From assembly GCA_922989275.2 (NCBI GenBank), contig OV277866.1, positions 55,047,246 through 55,111,245 on the forward strand: a DNA stretch of 64,000 bases. The letters are read 5' to 3'. The stretch is from Gari tellinella. Its lineage: Eukaryota; Mollusca; Bivalvia; Cardiida; Psammobiidae. The translations under genes were made by a program, and so were the position numbers. Shown one piece after another: positions 30,353 to 41,370 of the stretch (its first letter is position 1; every line of letters starts with the position of its first letter). The notes beneath the pieces were generated by a model that saw only the letters and a program-made list of their open reading frames with translations, searched no databases and had not been told where the DNA came from.

Positions 30353-30567
30353 TTAACCCTTTCACTCTCAATGACGCCTTAAAGCGCGTTTGCAAACAGT
30401 TTGGATCCTGATCAGACGCCGCGTAACGCGGCGTCTGATCAGGATCCAAACTTTTTGACACTCGTATCGATATGTTTTAAGTCATACTACTTTCAATTTT
30501 ACTTTGAAACGATCTTCTAAACAACAAATTTGAAGCAGACGACAATGAAACTTTCGGTAAACGGGTA
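30353..30567 (-). mobile_element. TTAA-a MITE with full hairpin (reference)
   Basis: TTAACCCTTTCACTCTCAATG, GCGCGTTTGCAAACAG, hairpin GGATCCTGATC / GATCAGGATCC with the tip CCGCGTAACGCGG, then TTTGAAGCAGACGACAATG and CTTTCGGTAAACGGGTAA. The outer words GTCGTCTGC/GCAGACGAC and the end CCCTTTCAC are the family marks. Confidence 0.82.
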
Positions 30568-30649
30568 AAGATCTCATGATTAATTTGGCAGCGAACGATA
30601 CAAATATCGACCCCTTACGATGACTATAAAAATCATTTACAATGAAAAG

Positions 30650-30855
30650 TGTACGTGTAAAAGTACATTAGTTTGATGCAAACAGTGAAGACTTAGATCG
30701 AAGGGTACATAATGAGCCCTCTGATAAAGGTCTGCACCGTTTGCCGTTTTGAAATATATTGCAGAAAACAACCCTAAATAGCCATAATGGACTTGACTGA
30801 ATTGTATACATGTACATGTACTGTCCATTCTACTTTTAAGAGGCGAAGGGGTTAA
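30650..30855 (+). mobile_element. TTAA-c MITE, degenerate
   Basis: GCAAACAGTGAAGACTTAG / AAAGGTCTGCACCGTTTGC hairpin, tip ACATAATGAGCCCTCTG. CAACCCTAAATAGCC follows, as in the 9657 copy. Ends GCGAAGGGGTTAA. A doubled TACATGTA lies at 30807-30820. Confidence 0.58.
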
Positions 30856-31209
30856 AGTAAATTTAAAGGAGTAAAGCAATATTCTGAAAAGGGTTTCGTA
30901 CGCCCGTGTAAGTAGATACTATAATAATACATGTGCATAGAAAGAATTCCCCAATCTGCTCAATGGGAGACTTATTGAGACTTATTGACAGGGGTTAGGA
31001 TACACAAATGTACATGTAGCTAGCATCCTTAAGTTAGATTAAAGTACATGTCTGTTCTAAAAGGGTTACATTTGTAAGTATCAGTGTGACAGCTTCGAGT
31101 GGTGTTATAAACGTAACTCTTACGTTCAGAGAACAGTTCAACTACAGTATCATAACTACTTAAAAGGACGAATCATTGATTATGTATATCATAAAGCCGT
31201 GCATCGCTA

Positions 31210-31593
31210 CAGTAAAGAATACGATATTTTTTTCCAAATAAAAGCATTTACGCTTAGACAAAATATTATCGCTTAGTAAAGCGGCGTCTGATCAGGATCC
31301 TTACTGTTTGACAGTCAATTTTATATTTCTTAGATCAAAATACCTAAATTTTACATATAAAACATAAAACCAGACGATATTCACTGCTTCATTGTCGTCT
31401 GCTACAATTTTGTTGTCTGCAATATCGATTCAAAGTTAATTTTAAGGAAGTATGAATAACAAAATTTCTATACGAGCTCCAAACAATTTGGATCCATTTG
31501 GATCCGCGTTAAAAATGTACGTGGCGTCTGATCAGGATCCAAACTGTTTTCAAACGCGATTTCAGACGTCACTGAGAGTGAAGGGGTAACATG
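31210..31593. mobile_element. TA1 left end plus TTAA-a pieces
   Basis: CAGTAAAGAATACGATATTT with CATTTACGCTTAGAC (TA1, 31210-31275). This is followed by TTAA-a parts: half hairpin GCGGCGTCTGATCAGGATCC, TTGTCGTCTGC, a second half hairpin at 31480-31551, and GTCACTGAGAGTGAAGG. Confidence 0.6.
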
Positions 31594-31762
31594 TAAGACT
31601 TAACCTTTTTTATTAACGAACATAGATGCATGTACATTGTAGGTCGCTCTATACATGTTCGACTGTACAGTATTGTACTACATACACTCAACCCCAGATC
31701 AATTGATGGTGTTACAAACGGGTGTCAGTTTCAAGAAGGCTAAATGATGCTGAGTGGCTATA

Positions 31763-32009
31763 CAGTGGAGAAGGCGTTATTCTTTCCCGTTTAAATGAGA
31801 CTAAACACAAAACACATTTCAATCAAATGCAAACAATGACAGCTGTTCTAAAACTCTGACGACTATCTTTTAATTGAGTGGCAAACCGTTTGGAGTCGAA
31901 TCAGACGCCGGGTTACCCGGCGTCTGATTCGACTCCAAACGGTTTGCAAGGGACACAATGCGTTTAGCATGGACGTGTTTATTGTGAAAGAGTAACGTTT
32001 TCTCAGCTG
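31763..32009 (+). mobile_element. TA1 MITE with a perfect palindrome
   Basis: CAGTGGAGAAGGCGTTATTC to AACGTTTTCTCAGCTG. The inner hairpin (31881-31947) is perfect. Its private arm changes (CCGTTTGGAGTCGAATC) are mirrored exactly on the other side. Confidence 0.88.
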
Positions 32010-32151
32010 TAATAGGGATGTTTACAATACAATCAGCTAGGAATTAACAACACTAGTAAGACAAGAGAGAGTGTCTTTGATGTAACAATACAGGTATTTC
32101 TGGGTTATAGTGTGAAATACGGTATGTTCTTCCAATAGATGTGTTGGTATT

Positions 32152-32330
32152 TAACGCCTTTGATGCCATTATGTCATCAAAATAAAAAAAAAACTCGTCT
32201 GCTTTTATTTTTCAAATTTTAATCATATGTATATGTACGAACATTTGGACGCAAGATAAACATGCAGTGAAACCTGTGTCAAACATTTTGTATCCTGATC
32301 AGACGCCGCGTGACGCGGCATCTGAACATG
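32152..32330 (+). mobile_element. TTAA-a-like MITE, right part replaced
   Basis: TTTAACGCCTTTGATGCC, AAACTCGTCTGC, hairpin left arm TTTTGTATCCTGATC with the tip CCGCGTGACGCGG. The right arm stops at GCATCTGA where the GACCC element begins. Confidence 0.55.
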
Positions 32331-32546
32331 GCAATAGAATGACCCACCCCTGCTAAAATGACCCATGGGTCATGTCACTACGTAGAACAGTGACCCGGGT
32401 CATTTTACTCCCTAGACAAATGACCCCAGACCGTAGAAAAAGACCCTATCGACTCGTAGTAGAATGACCCCCTCACGGTATGGGGTCATTTCTCTACGTA
32501 GTATAAAGACCCGGGGTCCTTTTGCAGGGGTGGGTCATTCTACTGC
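32331..32546. mobile_element. GACCC-rich inverted-repeat element
   Basis: 216 bp with terminal inverted repeats GCAATAGAATGACCCACCCC and GGGGTGGGTCATTCTACTGC. The inside is packed with TGACCC/GGGTCA half-sites, some as head-to-head pairs (TGACCCATGGGTCA, TGACCCGGGTCA). CTACGTAG palindromes lie between them (near 32378 and 32494, with related CGTAG words). No other copy in the window; class unknown. Confidence 0.75.
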
Positions 32547-32887
32547 GTTACACCGGCATTGACCCAAACTCATCAGGGACGCTCTACCTTAACCACAAAG
32601 GCGTTCATTAGGAAAGACCCACGTATCCCATTTGTAGTTTTAACACTCTATCAGTATTGAACTCACCAGGAACTCACCAGATAGACCTGTTTGAAATTGT
32701 TTGCCAGATATGAAGTTCAAAGACAGTGAAAGATTAAAGTTTAAACGAAACAAACTTTGATCCATGTTTCTTCCTCCTTTTCTGACATATGATGAAAAAT
32801 TCATTGATGAAGCAGTGTGGTGATTATAGACGAAATCTTGTTGAACATGTATACTAAAATACATGTACATTGTAACTACAGTGTAAC

Positions 32888-32960
32888 TACAGTCGAACTT
32901 CGATATCTCAAACTTGGTTAAGTCGCAAATGTCCGTATATCAAATTTAAAACGAGCCAAA
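32888..32960 (+). mobile_element. Possible pogo/Tigger-like end
   Basis: CAGTCGAACTTCGATATCTC then AAACTTGG; reverse counterpart CGAGTTTGAGATATCGAAG at 43187-43205. No paired end nearby. Confidence 0.4.
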
Positions 32961-33059
32961 CTTTTAAACACGGGTGTAGTATGTGTGACCGAGCTTGAAA
33001 CATCGCTTGATTGGAATAAAGTAAGATCGAGATTGAATTGCAACTAATATCTTTTAACA

Positions 33060-33520
33060 ACAATGCGCGTGGCTAAAACAATAATATACATTGCCAATAT
33101 GTTGTTGCCATACATGTATCAGACGAAGCGTCTGGTCAGGTTACAAACAGTTTGTCATTCTGGTCAGAATCGATGGCGTTTATGTAAATTATAAGTAGCG
33201 TTGGGTTTCGTATAAGCGCGGAAGAAAATAGTCTCCCGCATTATTGTCAAGTGGTAGCATAATAAGGAAACGAAAACAATGCTGAGAACGATTCATCTAG
33301 CCTATACCCCTTGCTTCTAAAGATTTGAATGGTCAGATTTCAGTATAATAAGCATAATCTCCGGTAAACATTGTACGTATACATGTACCTGTATTACAAC
33401 CAGTATATTACAGTTTATGTGATATTGTTTATCATATTTATCCATGGCTTGGAAGCAAATTCTCCTGCAGAAGCCCACTGTTCAGGGTCCGCACAGTTTG
33501 TCAGTTTTCTAAATGTATGA
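33060..33520. other. Spacer with decayed TA1 and hairpin scraps
   Basis: CAGACGAAGCGTCTGGTC and CAAACAGTTTGTCATTC (33119-33158) are a collapsed hairpin. CTCCTGCAGAAGCCC and GGTCCGCACAGTTTG (33462-33502) resemble a TTAA-c hairpin. Confidence 0.45.
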
Positions 33521-33678
33521 ATAAAAGAAACTCATTTTTTAATGAAAACCATCTCAAAATATTCAATAACTTAATTGGCTACAGTAGGAAATGTCCATTA
33601 AAGTTGCATAGGTGAATGAAACTTATAATTTAGCATTCAACAAATGAACCATTAACACCTAAATATATCATCCCTGTA

Positions 33679-33931
33679 CAATGGAGAAAACGTTATTCTT
33701 TCCCGTTGAAACGCAAACGAAACGCAAACGCAAAACACTAAAACGTAGAAAAAGACTATTGTTCGACAATTCTGACTATGTATTTTAATCTGAGTGGCAA
33801 ACAGTTTGGAGCCTGATCAGACGCCGGGTTACCCGGCGTCTGATCTGGCTCCAAACTGTTTGCATGGGAAATAATATATAACATGTAAGCGTAAACGCGT
33901 TCATTGGGAAAGAATAACGTTTTCTCTACTG
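33679..33931 (+). mobile_element. TA1 MITE
   Basis: CAATGGAGAAAACGTTATTC to AACGTTTTCTCTACTG. Full hairpin with the tip CCGGGTTACCCGG. An AACATGTAA word extends the right spacer. Confidence 0.88.
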
Positions 33932-33940
33932 TATATACTG

Positions 33941-34149
33941 TAACCATTTCACTGACATGGGCGACTGAAGTCGGTTTTTCAAAAAGGTAGGATTCTGATC
34001 AGAAGCCGCGTTACGCGGCTTCTGATCAAGATCCAAACATTTTGGCATTTGTATCAACAAGTCTTCAGCCAAATTTCCAACTTTTGAATTTGGTACCAAA
34101 TTGCAGACGACAAATTTAAGCAGATGATATTTCATCTGCAAAGTGGTTA
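33941..34149 (+). mobile_element. TTAA-a-like MITE
   Basis: GTAACCATTTCACTGACATG at left and CATCTGCAAAGTGGTTAC at right. Hairpin GGATTCTGATCAGAAGCC, tip GCGTTACGC, right arm mirrored at the variant GAAGCC. GCAGACGACAAATTTAAGC at right. Target decayed to GTAA/TTAC. Confidence 0.7.
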
Positions 34150-34302
34150 CAGTAAGCGGTGGTTTTATTTTGGGGAAAAAAATAGTTTAAATTCATAATC
34201 GTTTGCAAATTTTCAAGCTAAATTGATATTTACATGTATATGTACTTATTATTGTCATTCAAAACAATTGAAGCGGCGTCGTTCGAACTTTTTTAAAGCT
34301 TG

Positions 34303-34355
34303 AATCAGACGCTAAATAACTCAGAGTCAGATCTGGATCAAAACTGTTTGCAAAT
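34303..34355. repeat. Hairpin remnant
   Basis: AATCAGACGCTAAATAAC and GATCTGGATCAAAACTG keep only the inner left and outer right arms. Confidence 0.45.
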
Positions 34356-34599
34356 ACAAGCAGATGTTTCAAATAAGTCGCTTTGGCAGGGTAAGTGGTT
34401 GAAAGGCGCACGAAAAAGTGAGTTTAAACTCGTCTATATCCCATTAGCTGCCTACATGTATCATTAGAGTAAGAGGGACCTGGAACTTAATTATGTTCAA
34501 TTTGAGGTCACTGAACCTGGTACCCTCACTTTATGTTCACTTTTGAATACCAGTTTATCAACCCCTTTCCCAACCCCTTTGACTACATTGGCATTCGCA

Positions 34600-34665
34600 A
34601 ACAGTCTGGTTCCAGATCAGATGCCGAGTAAACTAGGCGTGTGATCTGGATTCTAATTATTTGTC
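34600..34665. repeat. GCAAACAG-class hairpin
   Basis: GCAAACAGTCTGGTTCCAG and GTGATCTGGATTCTAATT flank GATGCCGAGTAAACTAGGC. The element ends are unclear; CAACCCCTTTCCC lies upstream. Confidence 0.5.
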
Positions 34666-34923
34666 CCTCAACGCTAATGTGCCTTCAATGAAGAAGGGAT
34701 TCTAACTTTTTTTACATTTTGACAAATACATGTATGATAACGGCAATTTAAAAGATAAAGCTATTATAGCTAGAAAAAGATTTAACGCAGTTTAAATCAT
34801 CATTTGAGAAAAAAAGATATTCTGGCACATTTAGCCCTTGAAAGCTACATGTATTAGATCGTCTGATTGATGGTTGTAGCCAACATTTATGTCAGAATGA
34901 AGAAATGTTACATTTTACTGGTA

Positions 34924-35552
34924 CGGTGGAGAAAATGTTATTCTTTCCTAATAAACGCTCTTACGCTGAAACATTTCTGTCGATTTTCCTTGAATGTGTT
35001 CATTTAGTAGGTCAAGTCCATTTATAAACAGTGGAGAATCTGTTATAATTTCCCGTTTAAACGCAAACGTACGCAAACGCAAAGCACTAAAACGTAGAAA
35101 AGAACAACTTTTGGACAATGCTGATAATTCTTGTTTATCTTGGTGGCAAACAGTTTGGAGCCTGATCAGACGCCGGGTTACCCGGCGTCTGATCTGGCTC
35201 CAAATTGTTTGTATCGTAAATAATAGTTTTAGCGTAAACGCGTTTATTGGGAAAGAATAACAGATTCTCCACTGTATATAGAATATCCTTTTTTCACTAC
35301 TTGAATAAATTAATACATGTACTACCTTCGACAGTTTCGACATCCTCTGATGTCTTTGTCAAAATTCGCACTGCGGCGATTGGCTATCTTCTGCCATGTT
35401 ACCCGACATCTGATCAGGCTCCAAACTGTTTGCCACTAAGATTAACATGAGAAGTTAGACTTGTCAAAAACTTGTCAGTTTCTCCAGTTTTTTGCGTATC
35501 AATGAAGTTTCGTTTGCAGGGGAAAGAATAGCATTTTCCTACATGTATACTG
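34924..35552 (-). mobile_element. TA1 MITE, old, split by a younger TA1
   Basis: Left end CGGTGGAGAAAATGTTATTC to about 34980; right part from 35396 (GTTACCCGACATCTGATC) to CCTACATGTATACTG. The host hairpin's left arm is lost. Confidence 0.65.
35029..35274 (+). mobile_element. TA1 MITE, young subfamily, nested
   Basis: CAGTGGAGAATCTGTTATAA to ACAGATTCTCCACTG plus TA. It lies between the two halves of the older TA1. Confidence 0.9.
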
Positions 35553-35596
35553 TAAGAGAAGAAACATCGATACATGGTACATGTATATGTATGAAT

Positions 35597-35662
35597 AGCA
35601 AACAGTTTGGATTCAGTCAGACGCCGGGTAACCTGGCGTCTGGTCTAGATCTAAACAGTTAA
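35597..35662. repeat. GCAAACAG-class hairpin
   Basis: GCAAACAGTTTGGATTCAG, tip CCGGGTAACCTGG, right arm GTCTAGATCTAAACAG. The flanks are not TA1, and TTAA-type ends were not found. Confidence 0.6.
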
Positions 35663-35850
35663 AAAACATTAGTGTTGTCGGCCTTAAGAATCTACAAAAA
35701 AAGGGCCAAGGGACTGGACTGAGCTTCATCGACCTTCCGTACATCCAAATACTTTGTTTTGAAGTTAAAGACATATTTCTTAAAGTAAGATATAAATAGA
35801 AGAATATTATGTTTTTACTTTTGTGTCTGCTTTAAGCAACTCTGTCTGAT

Positions 35851-36063
35851 TTAATCCTTTTCTCCATAGACTCTCTCTGGTTTTAAAATTAGGTGACCAC
35901 TTAAAGCCAATTGAAGACCTTAAGGCGCATTGTGCTTTGCTTTCAGTCTGCCTTCAGCTCTGAATACAAAATATTTCTTATAGTGCGTGTCCATCACTGT
36001 CACACGATATTAAATTTGAACTTTTTTCTTCAGTGGAAAAATAAATTCAATGCGGAGAAAGCA
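35851..36063 (-). mobile_element. TTAA-b MITE, tip deleted
   Basis: TTAATCCTTTTCTCCATAG, AGGTGACCACTTAAAGCC, then directly CTTAAGGCGCATTGTGC. CTTTTTTCTTCAGTGGA at right. Confidence 0.65.
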
Positions 36064-36235
36064 TACATGTAGTAGATCTAATGGAGTGACGAGTGGCACT
36101 TCCAGGAGAAAAAAACAACAACCAACGAGTATTTGATTGAGTTGCTGTAAAACGAAATTTTATCCCACACTCAAGTTTACATGTAACCTTCCACAGAGTA
36201 CATGCCAAGTTGTGATACATGTACATGTAACCGGT

Positions 36236-36300
36236 GCAAACAGTTTGGACCAAGATAAGACGCCGAGTTACTAGGCGTCTTAGATGACTATATGAAACTA
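36236..36300. repeat. GCAAACAG-class hairpin
   Basis: GCAAACAGTTTGGACCAAG, AGACGCC, tip GAGTTACTAGGC, right arm lost after TTAGATGAC. GACGATAACGGTTTGCAG downstream is TTAA-a-like. Confidence 0.55.
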
Positions 36301-36403
36301 ATTTGAAAGATATTGCATATAAATAATCTCTGCGAGTTATTGCGGACGATAACGGTTTGCAGACGATAATGTAATGTTCGCAGATGACAATTACAGAGCG
36401 TAT

Positions 36404-36633
36404 TTAACTCTTTGCATGGTGGATAATTTGTTTTTCGTATGCAACATTTGTCGTCTGCAACTGTTCTAATAAAATTAGCATTTTTAAAATTTCTTTTAAA
36501 TTCAAATTCAAAATGGCAAACAGTTTGGATCCTGATGAGACGCCGCGTGACGCGGCGTCTCATCTGGATCCAAACTGTTTGCAAAGGCAATCACTGTGGT
36601 GGATATATCCGTCGCTAGCATGCATAGTGTTAA
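36404..36633 (+). mobile_element. TTAA-e MITE (reference)
   Basis: TTAACTCTTTGCATGGTGG to CGCTAGCATGCATAGTGTTAA. The ends are inverted around GCATG. ACATTTGTCGTCTGCAAC, then hairpin GGCAAACAGTTTGGATCC, tip CCGCGTGACGCGG, right arm GATCCAAACTGTTTGC. TTAA on both sides. Confidence 0.78.
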
Positions 36634-37176
36634 GGTTTACTTCCCCATAGATTAATGTCAAGTGGCCTTAAAATAAACTGCTTATCTAGTCGTGTTTGAT
36701 TTGGGGTAACATTTAAGAAATAATTCCTCAACTTACATAAATATTTGCACAAGACGGTGATATATAGATAAACTGCTGCAATAAAAATGCAAGCAATTCA
36801 TTTATAGATAAAACTGTTTTATTTTCGTACAGTTTTAAGATTAAAGCCCCCTTTTGCAATAAGACTAGTTTTAAGTAATACAATCAAGTTTAAAGATATT
36901 GTTTAAACATAATTATGAACCAAGATGGATTATACCGAAAGTAAAACTGCTGACATAAGTAGTACATGTAAGCCGCTTTGGTAGCAACGTCAACATTTTC
37001 GAGAAAATATCATTTTCTCCATTTTATTGCATTGTGGCTAGCGTTTTATGTCTTGTAAAAGGGAAAGTCTATATGCGCTTGGTGAAAAAATAACTTAAAC
37101 TAGATATGAAAAGAATGCTTTGAACAGATTATACAATTTTGTGTATAGTTTTTCAATGGTCATAACTTTTTATTGC
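36634..37176. other. Unassigned spacer with one TA1 end scrap
   Basis: TATCATTTTCTCCATTTTATTG and GTAAAAGGGAAAG (37007-37066) resemble TA1 flank words. One TACATGTA (36963-36970). Otherwise unrecognised. Confidence 0.45.
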
Positions 37177-37310
37177 TTGTTTAAACAAACCCAAAGGCAA
37201 ACGCAAATTAATAAAATATATATTTACAGTTTGAAGCTTAATCAGACGGCGAGTTACTAAATGATTTGGCGTCTGATCTGACCATGAACTGTGCAATGAA
37301 TATTGGTTCC
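37177..37310 (+). mobile_element. TA1 remnant
   Basis: GCTTGTTTAAACAAACCC, GGCAAACGCAAATTAAT, then hairpin scrap TTTGAAGCTTAATCAGACG / GGCGTCTGATCTGACC. Confidence 0.55.
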
Positions 37311-37384
37311 TCGGTCAATAGGGTACTTTCAAATACATGTAAGTACTGAGCGACCGTTCTATGGGGAAGCATGAAGAAATATCA

Positions 37385-37455
37385 AAGAATGCTTAATTGA
37401 GGACACACCAGAAAGTCCCTAAAGGAGCTTTCTGCATTGTTTTGATATTGAATTT
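37385..37455. repeat. Hairpin, TTAA-b/TA4 type
   Basis: CAGAAAGTCCCTAAAGGAGC TTTCTG forms a short stem (CAGAAAG / CTTTCTG). GCCATCACCTGC follows. Confidence 0.5.
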
Positions 37456-37499
37456 AGCCATCACCTGCTTATGAACATTGTATTAAATGAATGCTAAAA

Positions 37500-37733
37500 T
37501 AGTGGAGAAGACGTTATTCTATCCCAATAAACGCGTTGTTGCTAATTGTTCTATAGCAACTATTTCAGTTGCAAGGAGTTTTGAGCGGATACATGTAACA
37601 AGGTTCAAAACTGTTTGCAACTCAAATTAGACTAAACCGTAACAGCGTTTAAAAAGTTGTCATTTTTCTCATTGTTTAGGTTGCATTTGAGTTTCATTTC
37701 GTTCAAACGAGGAAACAGCACCCCCTCTCTTGT
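37500..37733 (-). mobile_element. TA1 MITE, degenerate
   Basis: TAGTGGAGAAGACGTTATTC to CCCCTCTCTTG plus TA. The hairpin is collapsed onto GAGCGGATACATGTAAC (footprint-like word 37590-37597). Confidence 0.72.
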
Positions 37734-38340
37734 ATTGACTTGGCTGTGTATTGGGAGATACTATCGTTTTACGCGCTGTAACAAGGTGTCTGAATGACTC
37801 ATTAGATGCTTCATTAAAGAACATTCTATTTGAGATTTTGTGATAATCTTTGAAACCTATTACATCCAGATGAGATTCCAGGAGTAAATCGAAATCTCAC
37901 CAGGATAGAAATCACTATACCCTCTGATTAAACTTTTAACTGAGATGGAAACGCTTACTTTGAAATTTTCTCATGATAACACGTTTAGTACATTTGTACA
38001 TGTAAATGTAGTTCGCAGCTGATGAATAGTTTAGACAGTAGAGGTCAAGGGCTAGCTGCTTTGAAGAAATTATTTCGTACATATGCAGCTTCCATCAAAG
38101 ACATTACTTACCGTCTATCAATAAAATATACTAACAAGACAGATTGTGTCTGCAAAGTGTGTTCTTTGTGGTAAATCTCACAGCATATTAATCTATTGTT
38201 TCGTTTAGACAAGTATCATCCATATCAAATCAGTTCGGGTCAATAAGCAATGCCGACGTAGTTCGAGTCTTATCTGAATCTAAACTGACTGCAATAGTAA
38301 TTATTTCGTGCAAAAAGTTGGAAGTAAAACATCCGAGAAC
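37734..38340. other. Unassigned spacer
   Basis: AT-rich, one TACATGTA (37997). A weak hairpin scrap (GTTCGAGTCTTATCTG) lies near 38260. Confidence 0.45.
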
Positions 38341-38345
38341 TGATG

Positions 38346-38557
38346 CAGTGGAGAAGACGTTATTCTCAATACATCCCAAACAATTTGGAGCCTGACTAGG
38401 AGCCGGGTAACTCCGGCGTCTGATCAGGCTTCAAACTATTCTCCATTCACATTAAAACGAATCGTGAGTAAATTATAGCCTATAGATTGTATTGGATTGT
38501 GTTTGCTTTTCGTTTGCTTTTAAACGGGAAAGACTAACGTACATGTATGCTCCGCTG
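38346..38557 (-). mobile_element. TA1 MITE, 5' internal deletion
   Basis: CAGTGGAGAAGACGTTATTC jumps to CCCAAACAATTTGGAGCC. Hairpin tip CCGGGTAACTCCGG. The right TIR holds TACATGTA (38540) and ends GCTCCGCTG. Confidence 0.75.
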
Positions 38558-38639
38558 TACTTAACTTTTTAAACGACAGTCTACAATACGAGCAGATTGG
38601 TCATACAAGTCACTGTTTCAAGCCGCAGTTTGGATGAAG

Positions 38640-38785
38640 GTGGACTGCATATAGTATAAATCCAGAGTCTGACTAAAATTAATTTGTTTGACACTCTCTG
38701 TATTCAGAAAGCAATACAGATAAATAAATTCTGAACATTCTTCCAATCTACAAATTTTGCAGACGGCAATTGCAGTGCACATATG
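38640..38785 (+). mobile_element. TTAA-a-like remnant
   Basis: AAATCCAGAGTCTGAC, TTGTTTGACACTCTCTG and TTTTGCAGACGGCAATTG keep the TTAA-a right-half order. Confidence 0.45.
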
Positions 38786-38903
38786 CACATAGAGTTAAAT
38801 TAATTAAACCATCAAGTCGCATTCTTCAGAAATATTCATTCATTCTTGAATTGCGAAACGAACACCAGCTGTCGTGTATGACAGTCTGTCATGTTGACAT
38901 ATA

Positions 38904-39150
38904 CAGTGGAGAAAACGTTATTCGTTCCCGTTTAAACGCAAACGAAACGCAAACGCAAATCACTAAAATGTAGAAAATGACAACTTTTTGACAATTCTGA
39001 CTTTTTATGTTTATCTGAGTGACAAAACGTTTGGAGCCTGGTCAGACGCCGGGTTACCCGGTGTCTGATCAGGCTCCAAACTGTTTTCACAGGAAATAAT
39101 AGTTTAAGCGTAAACGTGTTTATTAAGAAAGAATGACGTTTTCTCCACTG
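38904..39150 (+). mobile_element. TA1 MITE, first of three in a row
   Basis: CAGTGGAGAAAACGTTATTC to GACGTTTTCTCCACTG. Directly followed by TACATGTA (39151-39158), which separates it from the next TA1. Confidence 0.9.
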
Positions 39151-39158
39151 TACATGTA

Positions 39159-39402
39159 CACTTGAGAAGACAATATTCTTCCCCACTAAACGCGTTCACA
39201 CTATTAATTCCATATCAAACAGTTTGGAGCCAGATCAGACGCCGGATAACCCGGCGTCTGATCAGGCTCCAAATTATTTGCTACTAAAATTTATTAATAT
39301 AAACAGTCAGAATTGTCAAAAGATTATAATTTTCTACATTTTTACATTGCGTTTGCGTTTCGTTTAAGTTTTAACGGGCAAGAAATAACGCCTTCCCCAC
39401 TG
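39159..39402 (-). mobile_element. TA1 MITE, second of three
   Basis: CACTTGAGAAGACAATATTC to AACGCCTTCCCCACTG. Hairpin tip CCGGATAACCCGG. More diverged than its two neighbours. Confidence 0.82.
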
Positions 39403-39442
39403 TACTACATGTATGTAGTAGGCGTTTATCATTTTTCATGTA

Positions 39443-39688
39443 CAGTGGAGAATCTGTTATTCTTTCCCAATAAACGCGTTTACGCTAAAACTATTATTTG
39501 CAGTGCAAACAGTTTGGAGCCAGATCAGACGCCGGGTAACCCGGCGTCTGATCAGGCTCCAAACTGTTTGCCACCAAGATAAACATGAAATATCAGAATT
39601 GTCCAAAATTTGCACTTTTCTACGTTTTAATGCTTTGCGTTTGCGTACGTTTGCGTTTAAACGGGAAAGAATAACAGATTCTCAACTG
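39443..39688 (-). mobile_element. TA1 MITE, young subfamily, third of three
   Basis: CAGTGGAGAATCTGTTATTC to ACAGATTCTCAACTG. Standard hairpin with its single mismatch. Confidence 0.92.
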
Positions 39689-39724
39689 TACAGTACACGA
39701 AAGGAGACGTAATGCATTCAGTGA

Positions 39725-39875
39725 AATGTAGTAAATAGTAATTTATTGAAACTGTTGACCATTTATTTTAATCTGATTGGCACACAGTTTTGATATTGAT
39801 CATACGCCGGGTAATCCTGAGTCTGATCTGGCTCCAAACAATTTGCAATGGAAATAAATGTTCTACTGCACTGTA
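39725..39875 (+). mobile_element. TA1 remnant
   Basis: CCATTTATTTTAATCTGATTG, CACACAGTTTTGATATTG, GCTCCAAACAATTTGCAATG. Ends near TGCACTG plus TA. Confidence 0.6.
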
Positions 39876-40057
39876 GAAATAATAAAGCATGCCAGTTATC
39901 GTCAAAGCATGTGATATTGGAGAATACAAAAATCATATATATTTGGAAGAAAGAACTGTCTTTAATACGGAAGATGGAATCTCAATGTAGAACGAATTTG
40001 TTTTGAGATTACATCGTCCTTAAGCAGTGAAATGACAGTGTTATTTAAGAGATGTTA

Positions 40058-40303
40058 CAGTGGAGAATCTGTTATTCTTTCCCAATAAACGCGTTTACGC
40101 TAAAACTATTATTTGCACTGCAAACAGTGTGGAGCCAGATCAGACGCCGGGAAACCCGGCGTCTGATCAGGCTCCAAACTGTTTGCCTCCAAGATAAACA
40201 TGAAATATCAGAATTGTCCAATAGTTGTTCTTTTCTACGTTTTAGCGATTTGCGTTTGCGTACGTTTGCGTTTAAACGGGAAAGAATAACAGATTATCCA
40301 CTG
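40058..40303 (-). mobile_element. TA1 MITE, young subfamily
   Basis: CAGTGGAGAATCTGTTATTC to ACAGATTATCCACTG. The hairpin tip has become CCGGGAAACCCGG. Confidence 0.92.
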
Positions 40304-40768
40304 TATTACAAACAGTATACATACTGATAACGTTAATTCTGATCTTTAAATAATCTTGCAAATACTGTTTGCAGTATTTGAACGCCTTTTCATCTCGGCG
40401 CAGTTCTAATGTTATGCACTAGTACTAATTAAATAATTACAATTCACATTTTGGCTTATCAGATATTGTACTGTTCAAAGAAAGCTCATGATGCTGAAGA
40501 TGTTTTAAATTAAGTCTATAGCAGACATGTTGTACAGTTGCTGAGAGAATATTGACAGGTCTGAAAATTTTGATAGACATTCTGGAGGGTTTGCTGTTTG
40601 AAAATGCCAAACTTACTGGATTTAAATGGGAAAGGGGATAACCATATTGACTATTATGTTACTTTGTAAGAATTTATAGATGTTTCTGAGACGTTATGTC
40701 TAAAACCATCCATGCGATCGCATTTTGCATGTTTCAGCTCTTTGATATGCTGTAATTGGGCATTTTAG
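40304..40768. other. Unassigned spacer
   Basis: AT-rich; no repeat or exon recognised. An AATACTGTTTGCAGTATT stem lies at 40362-40379. Confidence 0.45.
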
Positions 40769-41370
40769 TAATATGCACACAGTTTTGATACTGATCAGAC
40801 GCCGAGTTTACTCAGATTAGTACCTACAGTATGAAGAAGAAATATAACCATAGCATACGGTAATTAAAGCATACGAATAGTATTTAGATAACAAAGGGAT
40901 TACTATAATGGCTGACTATAAGAATACCAACAACACACCGAGAAGTGCAGGCGTAATTATATCAAACCAAACCAGTACTTTGTAAATAAATATTATATAT
41001 AAAAGCTAACAAAGAATATATATGCACTAGCTAAACATGGCCAAGAGCAATTTTCGAGACCGGTCTTGAAGGCTTTTCAGAAGGATGAACAGGTAGCTTA
41101 AACTATTTCAATATTAGACCCAGTATTAACAAACTCTGTGAACTATTGCAATCTAAAGACTATGGTGTAATTAACAAACTTGGTTGCTATATTAAATGCG
41201 CAATGAAAATAAAATGTGTGTTTATATTCCTTTTATAAGTTTATTCTACTTTCTGTTGTGACGTGTATTTTATTCTTTACATCGTAGAGAAAATACACTT
41301 TATGTCCTAGCAAACGCGATTATCTACATGTACAAAGTAAAACATTTATATCAATACATTGTAACTAACT
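40769..41370. other. Unassigned spacer with hairpin scrap
   Basis: CACACAGTTTTGATACTG and ATCAGACGCCGAG (40776-40809) are a half hairpin. The rest is unrecognised. Confidence 0.45.
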
